A stretch of 60,000 nucleotides of DNA from Cristatella mucedo (taxonomy: Eukaryota; Bryozoa; Phylactolaemata; Cristatellidae), in contig WPIO01000066.1 of NCBI GenBank assembly GCA_009760855.2, positions 493,501 through 553,500 of the forward strand, read 5' to 3'. Shown here one piece after another: positions 12,906 through 25,753 of this stretch (the first letter of the stretch is position 1; each line of letters begins with the position of its first letter). The notes beneath the pieces are model-generated. The model did not search any database and had not been told where the DNA came from. It saw only the letters and a program-made list of their open reading frames with translations. A program made the translations under genes and the position numbers.

Positions 12906-13139
12906 AATAAGCAGCAAGAATAACCGAGACCGCTGAGCACAAGTTGCAGGTCGCAAGAATCACTTGCCTTATGCAACTGACAGGTATTCCTTAGGAACCT
13001 CCGCATTGCTTATTCTGAATATGATAAACGATTGACTGACTAGGATTAGAGCCGTTAAGTGACTAGGGAAATTGTGTTTACGTCCTCACCATAGCCCAGC
13101 TACATTTCATGTGGCGGCAAGTAGAAAGATTATCACACG

Positions 13140-13180
<41 letters not shown>

Positions 13181-14462
13181 CGTGTGCCTGCGTGTACGCA
13201 CGGGTGCATATGCGCTAGATAATTTTTATACATTTACACACACGCGCGCGCACACATACACACTGAAGGTACACGAATACCCACTTTCGTGGCTATGCTG
13301 CATTAACAGTACAGCTTCGTTGAGCATTGCACTACGTTCAGTTTTAGATAATTAATTGTTATGTCAGCGATTGTTAATCCAGAACGCGGCTCCCGCTATT
13401 TGACTGTTCTAATCCTAGTCAGGCCCTTCAATATTATCACCTGTAAGCAGCATTTAGATTAGATGAGAAAACAGCTGCCATAGAAGAGGCCAGCGAATCA
13501 TGTTTGTCTTATTGTAGTACGTTTATCTCCCTCTGCAATTAAGGCTAACTATTAATCCAAGGTTGCGTATTTACAGATAGGTAGCAAAGCTTTGCTCAAA
13601 CTAAACAGATAAAATTTTAACGATGCTAAAATGCTCACTACTCTCAGCTGCGGCTGATAGTTCCACGGAATCGCACGCCTGCGTATTCACAAATCAAGCA
13701 AGGACCGTAGTTTGTATATCATTTCTAATAATAGCAGGCTGCTTGAAAAAAGTTAGTGGACAGCAAACTTACTGAGTCTGACGTTGTCGATTACCAATTA
13801 CTGGTAGAGCGACATGCACGCCTCACGTCAATGGCAAATGTTCCTTAGCGACAGTCACACTGCTCCAGTGAAAGAAGATTGACAATCACAGGCCTAGGAT
13901 TAGAGCCGTAGCGTTTCTCGTTGACTTTGCATGCACCTAACCTCAAATGTGGCTATGTAACCTCGCCTTACATTCCCATCCTTTTACATCGCGTCATCTT
14001 TCATCCATTGTTACTCATTCAATTGTTGCTACGTCGACAATAGAATGCCGCGCGAAATCTGTGAGGGCGCATCGTGAAGGTGAAGGTTGCCTAGCTTCGA
14101 GGCCTTCATTCTGTTATAGCAAATCAAGTATGCCCTATGTGCCTATAACCGACACTGCACCTGGGCGGAGGAATTGCGACGACCGACGCAACTGCGGCTA
14201 TTTGCCGCGGCGGATCATGCCGCCGCCGCCGCCGCCAGCATCCTAAGAGTGGCCTGACGGTAGCACCACCGCCACGGCCAGCGCTCATCGCCGCTGGTCG
14301 TCAGCGTCGAAGGCGAGATAAGACGCAGATGGGCTGGTCGCTAGCTAGGTCAATAAGCATGGTCGCTGAGGCTTGATCGGGCTGAAAGCCGGCACAGCCA
14401 AGTAGTCTCTCTTTTTAACAGCGGCGCCCGATTATTATGATGGCCTGCACCGAAGAAATGAT
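12906..14462. other. Non-coding stretch with CA microsatellites and a GCC run
   Basis: CA/CG-alternating simple sequence at about 13138-13180 and 13238-13262, and a GCC-trinucleotide run at 14218-14238. No recognisable protein is encoded. Confidence 0.5.
13138..13262. repeat. (CA)n/(CG) microsatellite pair
   Basis: Two alternating purine-pyrimidine tracts (about 13138-13180 and 13238-13262) separated by ~55 bp. Sequence of this type can adopt Z-DNA. Confidence 0.85.
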
Positions 14463-15035
14463 ATAATAATAATAATACAAATGCACTTGATAAAGCGCCC
14501 TCACAGAACTCAATCTTTTTCTAGGAGCTTTACATTTGCTTCAAAGGGAAATGCAATTGAATGGTGAGTAATATCATACTTGATAAACAACATGAATAAC
14601 ACGGTTAGGGGTGACATTCACAGCGCCAGCATGCAAAAGTGGTTAGTGGCAGTATGCACAGTGTCAGCACGCATAAGCACATCAAGGACGAATCACAGGG
14701 ACCCACTAAATGCTGTCCTAAATAGGTGTTTTTTAATTTTTTTTTAAATGTGGTCAAGTCAGGGAATGTTCTGACGCAAGTTGGGAGGGAGTTCCAGGCT
14801 TTGGGAGCATACGAACTAAATACACCGTCTCCAAAGGATTTGAGGTTTGTAGAAGGTTTCGGTAGACTTTTGGATTCCGAAAAGCGGGCGGTACGATGCT
14901 TGGCCTGGTGGGGGAGTAGATCTGAGAGATAGGCTGGAGCCAAAAAAATGAAGTGACCTAAAAGTGAGCGACAAAACCTTGAAGTCAATCCGTTGCTTGA
15001 CTGGTAGCCAGTGTAGGTCTGCGAAAAGTTGTCTC
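14463..15035 (-). mobile_element. LINE-A copy, 3' portion
   Basis: Read on the minus strand: AGCTC/GCGCC hairpin tail and TTA repeats at 14463-14530. The ORF2 C-terminal region lies upstream in element orientation ([47 protein letters not shown]; 14605-14988). Truncated at about 15035 within the region equivalent to [10 protein letters not shown]. Confidence 0.85.
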
Positions 15036-15439
15036 TAATGGATTAAGCAAATTCTCAGAGTCTCATGATGGAAACACCGGCGTTCATTTCAGCTGCACTG
15101 AGTAATCCACTGAGACTCTCGCGCTGTCTCACGTTCGCGGTGGGCGTGTACGGGGGGGCATATAGCTGGGGAGGGTATTGATACAATTTCGAACTCGTCG
15201 CAATGGCTCAGCACTGCATACAGTGTGCGCTGCGCTGTCAGTTTTACTTCGAATTTTTTCTGCGCAAAGAATCTCCCAGAGAAAAGAAATAAGGCATTAA
15301 ATTAGCCACAGATCGCTCCACTGTTCGCCAGCCTGCGCATCATTCCAGTGCAGCTTAAGGTCTCTGAGCTTTCCTAGTTCTTTTCACCGCTTATATTCTC
15401 CCTTATTACGACGCGATTGCCATGCACAACCTTTCCCTT
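15036..15439. other. Non-coding stretch, nothing recognised
   Basis: No supported gene or repeat. Confidence 0.35.
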
Positions 15440-15775
15440 CAGTGCAGATGACATTCAGTTGTATCTTCGCTTTGATTCCTCGCAGCGTTTCCTCCAGCAC
15501 GTCGAATTCTCTCAGCTCCCTTGCTGCATGTATTGACGACATCTGCGCACGTATGGCAGCAAACTTTCTTAAATTGAATGAAGATAAAACCGACTATTTA
15601 CGTGCAAGCCAAAGGTTATTCAGAAATTGGAAAACCTTGCTCTCAAAATTGGCTCTGCCAGCATATTTCCAGTTTATTCTGCATGAAATATATGTGTCGT
15701 ATTCCAAAGTGACTTTTCCTTAGATTACCGCATCAGCTTCATAGTCGAGTCTGCCTACTTTCAGTTATTCCTAAC
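15440..15775 (+). mobile_element. LINE-A RT internal fragment
   Basis: Encodes the segment just after the catalytic YADD motif: QMTFSCIFALI (frameshifted DDTQLYL-like), [29 protein letters not shown], then a decayed stretch to SAYFQL-like codons near 15765. Both ends are truncated. Confidence 0.75.
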
Positions 15776-16149
15776 ACATTTGCCGGGACGGAATATTGAG
15801 TGTACTTATCCTTTCTTAAGGAATTTACATTACCACTATTATTAATACTACTATTGAGATGGTAATATTCTTACTACGTATTGAGTATCAAGCTTATATT
15901 ACATAGGAGCTGTGTACTTGATTGCCTGAAAATTGTTATTAGTTGCGATCGATGTTATGATGACCTAATACTGCGGAGTCGGTAGTGCTTTTGAGCTTGA
16001 GCACATTAGAGAAAGCCATAAATACCACGTAATTTTTGTCGAAGTGCCCTATGGGCTAAACGTGCTTAAGAATATTATACCGGAAGATAAGAGCATGCTA
16101 AAAACGCAAATCAATCTTGAGAAAAATAATTTGAACTACAGCTAACTGG
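15776..16149. other. AT-rich non-coding stretch
   Basis: No supported gene or repeat. Confidence 0.35.
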
Positions 16150-16630
16150 CTAACAGTCAAAGCAACGCATAGAAGTCAAGGTTTTATCGCTCACTTGTAG
16201 GTTCCTTCATTCTTTTGGCTGTTTACCTATACCTCGTACTAACCTCAAATCCGTTGGATACCGTGCTCTATAGTTCGCACGCTCCCAAAACCTGGAACTC
16301 ACTTCCGACTTGCGTCACGACATCCTCTGATTTGACCAAATTCAAAAAGAAATTAAAAACGCACCTCTTTATGACAGCATTTAGTGGATCCCTGCGATTC
16401 GTTCTTTATGTGCTTATGCGTGCTGACACTGTTGCATGCCATCACGAACCGCACCTGCATGCTGACCCTGTGCAAGCCACCTTAACCATCTTATTCTTGT
16501 TATTTATCGACCCTGCTACCATTAATCTTTCGATAGCGTTTCCTTCGCAACAAATTTAAAGCACTTAGAAAGAGATTGGGTTCTCCGAGGTCGCTTTTAT
16601 CAGGCGTATTATTATTATTACTATTATAAA
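16150..16630 (+). mobile_element. LINE-A copy, internally deleted 3' end
   Basis: Joins the [14 protein letters not shown]-like segment (~16170-16225) directly to LNSVGYRAL...HAPKTWNSLPTCVTTSSDLTKF (to ~16370). The intervening ~100 bp seen in other copies is missing. The 3' UTR ends with AAAGCACTTAGAAAGAGATT, CGAGGTCGCTTTT and TTA repeats. Confidence 0.8.
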
Positions 16631-17070
16631 TAAAGAAACCCAAATACGATACGCTGTTCAGTAACGCGCGACTCGAGCTCATAAATATACGGACGCATGA
16701 CTCACCGATGCCCTCGTCTACGCTCAGCGACAGGAAAGAGTAGCGGCCGCTCGTACACGCTAGCTCTCAGGCGACGCCATTTTGTTTAGCTCATCATTTG
16801 CTCGGCGATCGACGACACACCGCCCGGGAACCATCGCTACGACCAGCGGATGTAACGACGCTCCTGTCCCTGTACTGCAGGCCTAAGCCAGGTATTACCG
16901 CTTGAGGTGAACCTGTGGGCATGTGATCGCCGTCACGTGGTTCCGCCCCTAGCGTAGAGCTCATAGTTGAGACGTTCGCCCAACAGGAACGCTCCTTGCC
17001 GGCACGTGACGCATTCCTTGCCGCGCAATTCACTTTCTGCCTGTGCGTCGGCCTGCATGCACGCTATCGA
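16631..17070. other. GC-rich unassigned stretch
   Basis: Composition is GC-richer than the surroundings. It contains AGAGCTCATAGTTGAGAC near 16953, which recurs with one change near 17870. No recognisable protein. Confidence 0.35.
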
Positions 17071-18886
<1,816 letters not shown>

Positions 18887-20879
18887 AGGAGAGAGAGAGA
18901 GAGAGACGGAGAGAGACAGAGACGGAGAGAGACAGAGACGGAGAGAGACAGAGACGGAGAGAGAGAGACGGAGAGAGACAGACGGAGAGAGACAGAGACG
19001 GAGAGAGACAGAGACGGAGAGAGACAGAGACGGAGAGAGACAGAGACGGAGAGAGACAGAGACGGAGAGAGAGACAGAGACGGAGAGAGACAGACGGAGA
19101 GAGACAGAGACGGAGAGAGACAGAGACGGAGAGAGACAGAGACGGAGAGAGAGAGAGAGAGCGAGAGAGAGCGAGAGACGGAGAGAGACAGAGACGGAGA
19201 GAGACAGAGACGGAGAGAGACAGAGACGGAGAGAGACAGAGACGGAGAGAGACAGAGACGGAGAGAGACAGAGACGGAGAGAGAGAGAGAGGGAGAGAGA
19301 GAGAGAGAGAGACGGAGAGAGACAGAGACGGAGAGAGACAGAGACGGAGAGAGACAGAGACGGAGAGAGACAGAGACAGAGAGAGAGACAGAGAGAGAGA
19401 GAGAGACAGAGAGAGAGACAGAGACGGAGAGAGACAGAGACGGAGAGAGACAGAGACGGAGAGAGACAGAGACGAGAGGGAGAGAGGGGGAGAGACAGAG
19501 ACGGAGAGAGACAGAGACGGAGAGAGACAGAGACGGAGAGAGACAGAGACGGAGAGAGACGGAGAGAGACAGAGACGGAGAGAGACAGAGACGGAGAGAG
19601 ACAGAGACGGAGAGAGACAGAGACGGAGAGAGACAGAGACGGAGAGAGACAGAGACGGAGAGAGACAGAGACGGAGAGAGACAGAGACGGAGAGAGACAG
19701 AGACGGAGGGAGACAGAGACGGAGGGAGACAGAGACGGAGGGAGACAGAGAGAGGAGAGAGACAGAGAGAGACGGAGAGAGACAGAGACGGAGAGAGACA
19801 GAGACGGAGAGAGACAGAGACGGAGAGAGACAGAGACGGAGAGAGACAGAGACGGAGAGAGACAGAGACGGAGAGAGAGAGAGAGAGAGGAGAGAGACAG
19901 AGACGGAGAGAGACAGAGACGGAGAGAGACAGAGACGGAGAGAGACAGAGACGGAGAGAGACAGAGACGGAGAGAGACAGAGACGGAGGGAGACAGAGAC
20001 GGAGAGAGAGAGAGACGGAGAGAGACAGAGACGGAGAGAGACAGAGACGGAGAGAGACAGAGACGGAGAGAGACAGAGACGGAGAGAGACAGAGACGGAG
20101 AGAGACAGAGACGGAGAGACAGAGACGGAGAGAGACAGAGACGGAGAGAGACAGAGACGGAGAGAGACAGAGACGGAGAGAGACAGAGACGGAGAGAGAC
20201 AGAGACGGGAGAGAGAGACAGAGACGGAGAGAGACAGAGACGGAGAGAGACAGAGACGGAGAGAGACAGAGACGGAGAGAGACAGAGACGGAGAGAGACA
20301 GAGACGGAGAGAGACAGAGACGGAGAGAGACAGAGACGGAGAGAGACAGAGACGGAGAGAGAGACAGAGACGGAGAGAGACAGAGACGGAGAGAGACAGA
20401 GACGGAGAGAGACAGAGACGGAGAGAGACAGAGACGGAGAGAGACAGAGACGGAGAGAGACAGAGACGGAGAGAGACAGAGACGGAGAGAGACAGAGACG
20501 GAGAGAGACAGAGACGGAGAGAGACAGAGACGGAGAGAGACAGAGACGGAGAGAGACAGAGACGGAGAGAGACAGAGACGGAGAGAGACAGAGACGGAGA
20601 GAGACAGAGACGGAGAGAGACAGAGACGGAGAGAGACAGAGACGGAGAGAGACAGAGACGGAGAGAGACAGAGACGGAGAGAGAGACAGAGACGGAGAGA
20701 GACAGAGACGGAGAGAGACAGAGACGGAGAGAGACAGAGACGGAGAGAGACAGAGACGGAGAGAGACAGAGACGGAGAGAGACAGAGACGGAGAGAGACA
20801 GAGACGGAGAGAGACAGAGACGGAGAGAGACAGAGACGGAGAGAGACAGAGACGGAGAGAGACAGAGACGGAGAGAGAT
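18887..20879. repeat. 16-bp purine-rich minisatellite (~2 kb)
   Basis: Unit ACAGAGACGGAGAGAG (16 bp), about 120 copies with occasional deletions and GAGAGAGA expansions (for example 19146-19190 and 19286-19310). Because 16 is not a multiple of 3 and no rotation contains a stop, long open frames run through it on both strands (731 codons on plus, 718 on minus). Their peptide has a 16-residue period of Arg/Glu/Thr/Asp or Ser/Leu/Val/Arg. This is simple-sequence DNA, not a gene. Confidence 0.97.
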
Positions 20880-20933
20880 ACAAAACGTGGTTAGTTCCTT
20901 ATGGGGATTATTCGTGAAAAGTATTTATAATCG

Positions 20934-22372
20934 CTTCGGGTATACAACGACCTACTTAGGAATGCAGACATGGGTAGAGTGCCTCTTCTTGTTTTGCTCG
21001 ATCTTTCGGCAGCTTTTGATACCATCGATCACAAAGTACTTCTCGAGCGCCTCTCATCTCGCCTGGGCATCACTGGCACTGCTCTGCAGTGGTTCAGGTC
21101 CTATCTCAGTGGGAGACTCCAGAGTGTTGACGTGAATGGACAAAGATCATCTGAAGTACATCTAAAATATGGAGTACCTCAGGGCTCTGTGCTAGGTCCG
21201 GTCCTTTTCACGGTTTATACTCTCCCTCTCGCTGATGTGATTGCCAAGCACAATCTAGGCTTTCACTTCTATGCGGATGACACTCAGTTTGTACCTTTGC
21301 TTTGATCCCTCCCAGCCTTCGAGCACCTCAAATTCTCTCAACTCACTTGCTGCATGCATTGATGACATCCGATCATGGATGGCAGCAAATTTTCTAAAAC
21401 TAAACGATGATAAAACTAACTTACTAGTTATGGGCAAACCTAGTGTTATTCAGAAATTGGAAAGGCTGACTTTCAAAATTGGCTCTGCCAGCATATCTCC
21501 AGTTGCATCAGCTCGAAATCTAGGCGTCATATTCCAAAGCGACCTCTCGTTAGACGACCACATCAGCTCCACAGTCAAATCAGCCTATTTTCAGCTTCAT
21601 AACATTGCTAAAATTAGGGCTTGTTTAGATAAGGATACCACGTCCAAGTTGGTCCATGCATTCGTGACATCTCGTCTCGACTTCTGCAACTCACTGCTTA
21701 CTGGCCTACCAGCATGTGCGATCAGGCGATTGCAGCTGGTGCAAAACTCTATAGCTAGGCTTGTCTGTCGTGAGCGTCGCAGTTGCCACATTACTCCACT
21801 TCTCGCCGACCTGCACTGGTTACCAGTCAAGCAACGGATTGACTTCAAGGTTTTGTCGCTCACTTTTTAGGTCTCTTCATTCTATGGCTCCAGCCTATCT
21901 TTCAGAGATACTACCCCATCAGGCAAAGCATCGTACCACTCGCTTTTCGGAATCCAACAGTCTAGAAATACCTCGTACAAACCTTAAATCCTTTGGAGAC
22001 CGTGCATTTAGCTCGTATGCTCCCACAGCCTGGAACTCCCTCCCGTCCTGCATCAGAACATCCCCTGACCTGACCACATTTAAAAGAAACTTAAAAACAT
22101 ACCTATTTAGGACAGCATTTAGTGGGTCCTTGTGATTCGTCCTCGATGTGCTTATGCGTGCTGACACTGTTCATGCTGCCACTAACCACATTTGCATGCT
22201 GACCCAGTGCATGTAACCCTTAACCATGTTATTCATTTTGTTTGTTTTTCAAGCATGATTTTACTTACTATTCTATTGCGTATCACTTTGCAGCAAATAT
22301 AAAGCGCCTAGAAAGAGATTAAGTTCTCTGAGGGCGCTTTATCAAGTGCAAAATTATTATTATTATTATTAT
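20934..22372 (+). mobile_element. LINE-A copy, RT domain to 3' end, young
   Basis: 5'-truncated at the codons before [20 protein letters not shown] (20970). RT motifs follow in order: [57 protein letters not shown] and FHFYADDTQ (catalytic YADD near 21270). A single extra T near 21290 shifts the frame, which reopens at 21271-21870 ([52 protein letters not shown]). Another T-run length change near 21868 shifts it again into the C-terminus (21897-22135). The 3' UTR has the GCGCC hairpin (22301-22340) and TTA repeats. Only two one-base indels separate it from an open RT frame. Confidence 0.93.
22301..22340 (+). other. LINE-A 3'-terminal stem-loop
   Basis: AAAGCGCC pairs perfectly with GGCGCTTT. 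Inside, AGAGA pairs with TCTCT around the loop TTAAGT. The same structure recurs in most LINE-A copies on both strands. In related LINEs a terminal 3' structure is bound by the reverse transcriptase; that role here is inferred. Confidence 0.75.
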
Positions 22373-22589
22373 AATCCTCGTTTCAAGGGAGCATAAAGTT
22401 ACAAAAAGCAAAATTCATAATGCTGGCTATTCGCACACACCACACTGATGTCATACTACCACAATCGACCTAACGACTAAGAATCGGAGGGGGGGGCTGA
22501 CGTCACAGGAGCAAGATGCGACCGAGAGCAGTGGACGACTTTCGCCTCGGCGCTCTGCGGATCTACCTTGCGAGATTAGTCCGTTAAAG

Positions 22590-23320
22590 CAGCATAGCGA
22601 CCTTCTGTATCACCGTCTGTAACTCAACAAAGCCACAGAGACTTGTTGAGTGCTAAGCAGGAGAGTTTTGTACAGCGAATTCAAACCCTAAGCGGCTTTC
22701 GGTATGCATTCGGTATAGCCAACAGACTTCGTCTCAGGCAACGAAGAGAGAAAGGGAGATGCATAGCAGAGCAGTTGCGGTAGTGAGTATGGAAGTAGCA
22801 GCTCAGGACCGTTGGAAATGAGCCATAGTCGGCAGCAGGCGAGTAGTTGTCGTTGTCAAAGAATTGTAGAAGTGAGTTAGGCAGTCCGGGATCTGTCGAG
22901 CAAAACCTTCTGTCGACAACGGCCTTTAGCGGAGGAATGGAACAGCTTATCTATTTTCCTTATAAAACCTGAGGGCACGAGGAGGCTGAAGCTTGTTCAG
23001 AAGTTCGGCTCGGTATGAAGGAGCCAAACCGTAGTGGACCTTGTGAATCGGAGTGAGAACTATGCTCTCTGTTTCGGTTGATTAATCGGCAGCCATCCAT
23101 GCTCTTTCAGCAAACGGACACGTGTTTACACCTCTGGGATTTGTAAACTCACCTTGCACCCATATTCATCGCCAGGTGCACTTGCCTTTTTGCTTGTTTC
23201 CGAAAGCCCAGCCGAAAAGAAATTACAATAATCTAGCCGAGACAGACTGGGCTACTTATTTTTTTTCAAGCCGTTGAAGACAGTTCCTAATCTTAGACGG
23301 GGCTTATAGTGATGGCTAGC
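22590..23320 (-). mobile_element. LINE-B copy, 3' half
   Basis: Minus strand: 3' terminus at 22600-22745. Upstream are decayed codons for [20 protein letters not shown] and RQPL, then segments equivalent to [12 protein letters not shown] (near 23220) and KIRSCLPQW (near 23300). Many stops and frameshifts. Confidence 0.7.
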
Positions 23321-23384
23321 TCTGTGCAAGCTTACTTGCTAATGAGGACTTTACTTGGGGTCCTTCTAACCAGCAACCACTAGT

Positions 23385-23705
23385 TTCTTCTGTGCTAGCT
23401 CCTTCGTTCTGTCTCGGCTTGATTATTGTAATTCCCTTCTGGCTGGGCTACCAAAGAAAGCAACTAGGCCACTGCAGCTGGCTACGAATATGGCTGCAAG
23501 GCTAGTTTTTACGTACCAGAGGTTTGACCACGTGTCTCCTTTGCTAAAAGAGCTAGGATAGCTGCTGGTTGATCAACGGATACAGAGCAAAGTTCTTACA
23601 CTGACCCACAAGGCCTGCCACGGCTTGGCTTCTCCATACCTAGCTGAACTGCTGCACCAGTTTCAGCTTTCTTGTACCCTAAGGCTCTGTCTGGACAATA
23701 TTATT
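23385..23705 (+). mobile_element. LINE-B internal fragment
   Basis: Encodes (with shifts) the [27 protein letters not shown] and LLKELG regions, then [20 protein letters not shown]. It faces the minus-strand copy at 22590-23320, which covers the same part of the element, so the two form a diverged inverted pair. Confidence 0.75.
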
Positions 23706-23862
23706 AGAAGAGTAAAGTCTTGTAGCGCAGCCATAGGCTTAGGTGCCCTAAAAGTAGTAGTTCCGTTTTAACGTCAGTTAGTTTAAGGAAATTTCACGAC
23801 ATCCATGATGAAATACCTGCACAGCCTAGCATTTAGTATCAGTTACCGTTAGTTACAGTCTA

Positions 23863-24272
23863 CCAATACCTCGTACAAACCTTAAATCCTTTGGAAACCG
23901 TGCATTTAGTTCGTATGCTCCCAAAGCCTGGAACTCCCTCCCGACCTGCATCAGAACATCCCCTGACCTGACCACATTTAAAAGGAACCTAAAAACACCT
24001 ATTTAGGACAGCATTTAGTGGGTCCCTGTGATTCGTCCTTCGTGTGCTTATGCGTGCTGACACTGTGCATGCTGCCATTAACCACATTTGCATGCTGACC
24101 CTGTGCATGTCACCACTAACCATGGTGTTCATTTTGTTTGTTTATCAAGCATGATATTACTCACCATTCAATTGCATTTCACTTTGCAGCAAATGTAAAG
24201 CGCCTAGAAAGAGATTAAGTTCTCTGAGGGCGCTTTATCAAGTGCAGTTTTATTATTATTATTATTATTATA
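23863..24272 (+). mobile_element. LINE-A 3' end fragment
   Basis: Starts within [20 protein letters not shown] and runs through [18 protein letters not shown]. The 3' UTR is complete, with the GCGCC hairpin at 24199-24238 and TTA repeats to 24271. Confidence 0.88.
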
Positions 24273-24819
24273 GTTAAAATGAGCGTCCCTTGCTGTAGTG
24301 CAAAGAATGCAGTCTCTCTTGAAATTTGAATGTGCATCAAAGAATGCGGTCAAATCGAAGGTATAGTTCGGCCAGTGAATTGCCGATGACGACCTACAAG
24401 ATTGTCCCCACGTGATAGCTAGCTTATAAGCTGCCGCGCCGCTGGTCGATGGTGGAACTTAAGCGGGCAAAGATGAGTCCTCTGTGTTCGTTTTTCTCAG
24501 CCAGCTCAGATTCACCGTGCGATGAAAAAATGAGCCGAAAAAACATACTAAAGCTTAGGCCGTGCACAGTAAGCTCTGCAATGTTCGACAACCTGACTGG
24601 GGGGGGGGCACGGCCATTACCAGCGCCTCTGGTGACGCTCCAGCTTTCGTGCTGGACTCGCACGATTCTATGTCAGACTTTACAGCGATCACTGAGCTGC
24701 TTTGCTCTGCTCGTCTACTGCGGCAGCTCAGGCTCGGAATGCTCCGCGATTCGCTGCAAGCAGTCACAGAACACCCAGTCACAGATGCTGCTACATCATT
24801 CATTCGCCATGTGTGTAGA
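24273..24819. other. Unassigned stretch
   Basis: Overlapping open frames on both strands at 24449-24889 show no recognisable domain and are probably chance. Confidence 0.35.
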
Positions 24820-24935
24820 GGAGCTTGCTTTGAATCCTGTGGTGGGGCCACCCTTGATTGTTGCTGCAAGCAGCACTGATAGCCTTTAAGGCTCTAGTCT
24901 TTATACAAAAAGAGGCTGTTAAATGAGTTGGTACT
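24820..24935 (+). mobile_element. SINE family 1, 3' part
   Basis: TTTGAATCCTGTGGTGGGG (decayed box B region), TGCTGCAAGCAG, GCCTTTAAGGCTCTAGTCTT and ATACAAAAAGAGGCTGTTAA match the SINE body at 7475-7645. Confidence 0.7.
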
Positions 24936-25354
24936 TTTTATGCATGGACAGCCGACAGCACAAAGAGTGATTCCAACAGCTGTTGATTGGTTCTGCCACA
25001 AACAAGGATATACTATAGTGGACCGATCGAAAGTAACAGCAGTTATTAGCAAGCAAGTTTTGGGTCCAATTATGGTAGATTTCCAGTATAAAATTCGAAT
25101 TAAAGAATAGCAGCAAAAAATAACTGTCATCAATCGCCATGAACTAAACGGGTGCTTTGGTTTCTTTTTCGTTTTGGCTTTCGTTCGAGATACTGCGGGC
25201 TAAGAGAATCCGAAGAGCATTCTGCACATGCGGATTCGTGGCAGGAGCTACAGCAATCACACACTGCATTGGCTGGCGGCACAAGGTCGCACAGTGGTAG
25301 ACATCACAGAGTCCGGATACGATTAGCAGTCTTTGTCACGAACCGGGCTTTCCA
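24936..25354. other. Presumed 3' flank/UTR of the DD3-3-like gene
   Basis: Lies immediately downstream of the minus-strand stop codon. I could not identify a clear AATAAA on the minus strand here, so the 3' end of the transcript is undefined. Confidence 0.35.
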
Positions 25355-25753
25355 TCATATGTTGGCTGCAGTGTTTCGGCCCAGTCTGCGAGCCCGTCGC
25401 TTGATGGCTTCGTACTTGTTCGGATGCTTGCGGAAGTAGATGACAGTGGCTATAGAAATGATGCCAACGACGACCACCACAGCCACAACGATGGCGGCCA
25501 CGATTCCGGTGTGGGACGTGGTGCGCGCCACAAACACACCACCGCCTAGCGCCTGGAATGTGGCCGTGCCGTTCTCTATGATACAGCCTTCCACGTCCTG
25601 CCACGACGTGTCCCGTGGGTCACTGAGCTTGTACACCTTAATGTCGCCCAGAGCCGAGTCAACTTTCATCGTCACAGTGAAGGTGGCGCCGCCGCTCGTG
25701 AGCGGCTGGTGCGGCTGGATTTCGTATACATTGCTGGCATAGCCGTCTCCGAT
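25355..25753 (-). CDS. DD3-3: DD3-3-like gene, last exon (TM segment and stop)
   Basis: Acceptor GTTTCAG before 25753, phase 0, 132 codons plus stop. Encodes [20 protein letters not shown], then a beta-rich segment ([20 protein letters not shown]), [20 protein letters not shown] and RTTSHTG. A membrane segment [20 protein letters not shown] and a basic cytosolic tail ([20 protein letters not shown]) follow. The open frame continues 47 codons upstream of the acceptor, but that extension lacks family resemblance and is intronic. Confidence 0.88.
   Translation of the reverse strand: MGDGYASNVYEIQPHQPLTSGGATFTVTMKVDSALGDIKVYKLSDPRDTSWQDVEGCIIENGTATFQALGGGVFVARTTSHTGIVAAIVVAVVVVVGIISIATVIYFRKHPNKYEAIKRRARRLGRNTAANI

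Noticed and set aside
24449-24889. Overlapping open frames near 24.5 kb as a gene
   Set aside because: Competing frames on both strands, no domain, and the 3' part overlaps a SINE.
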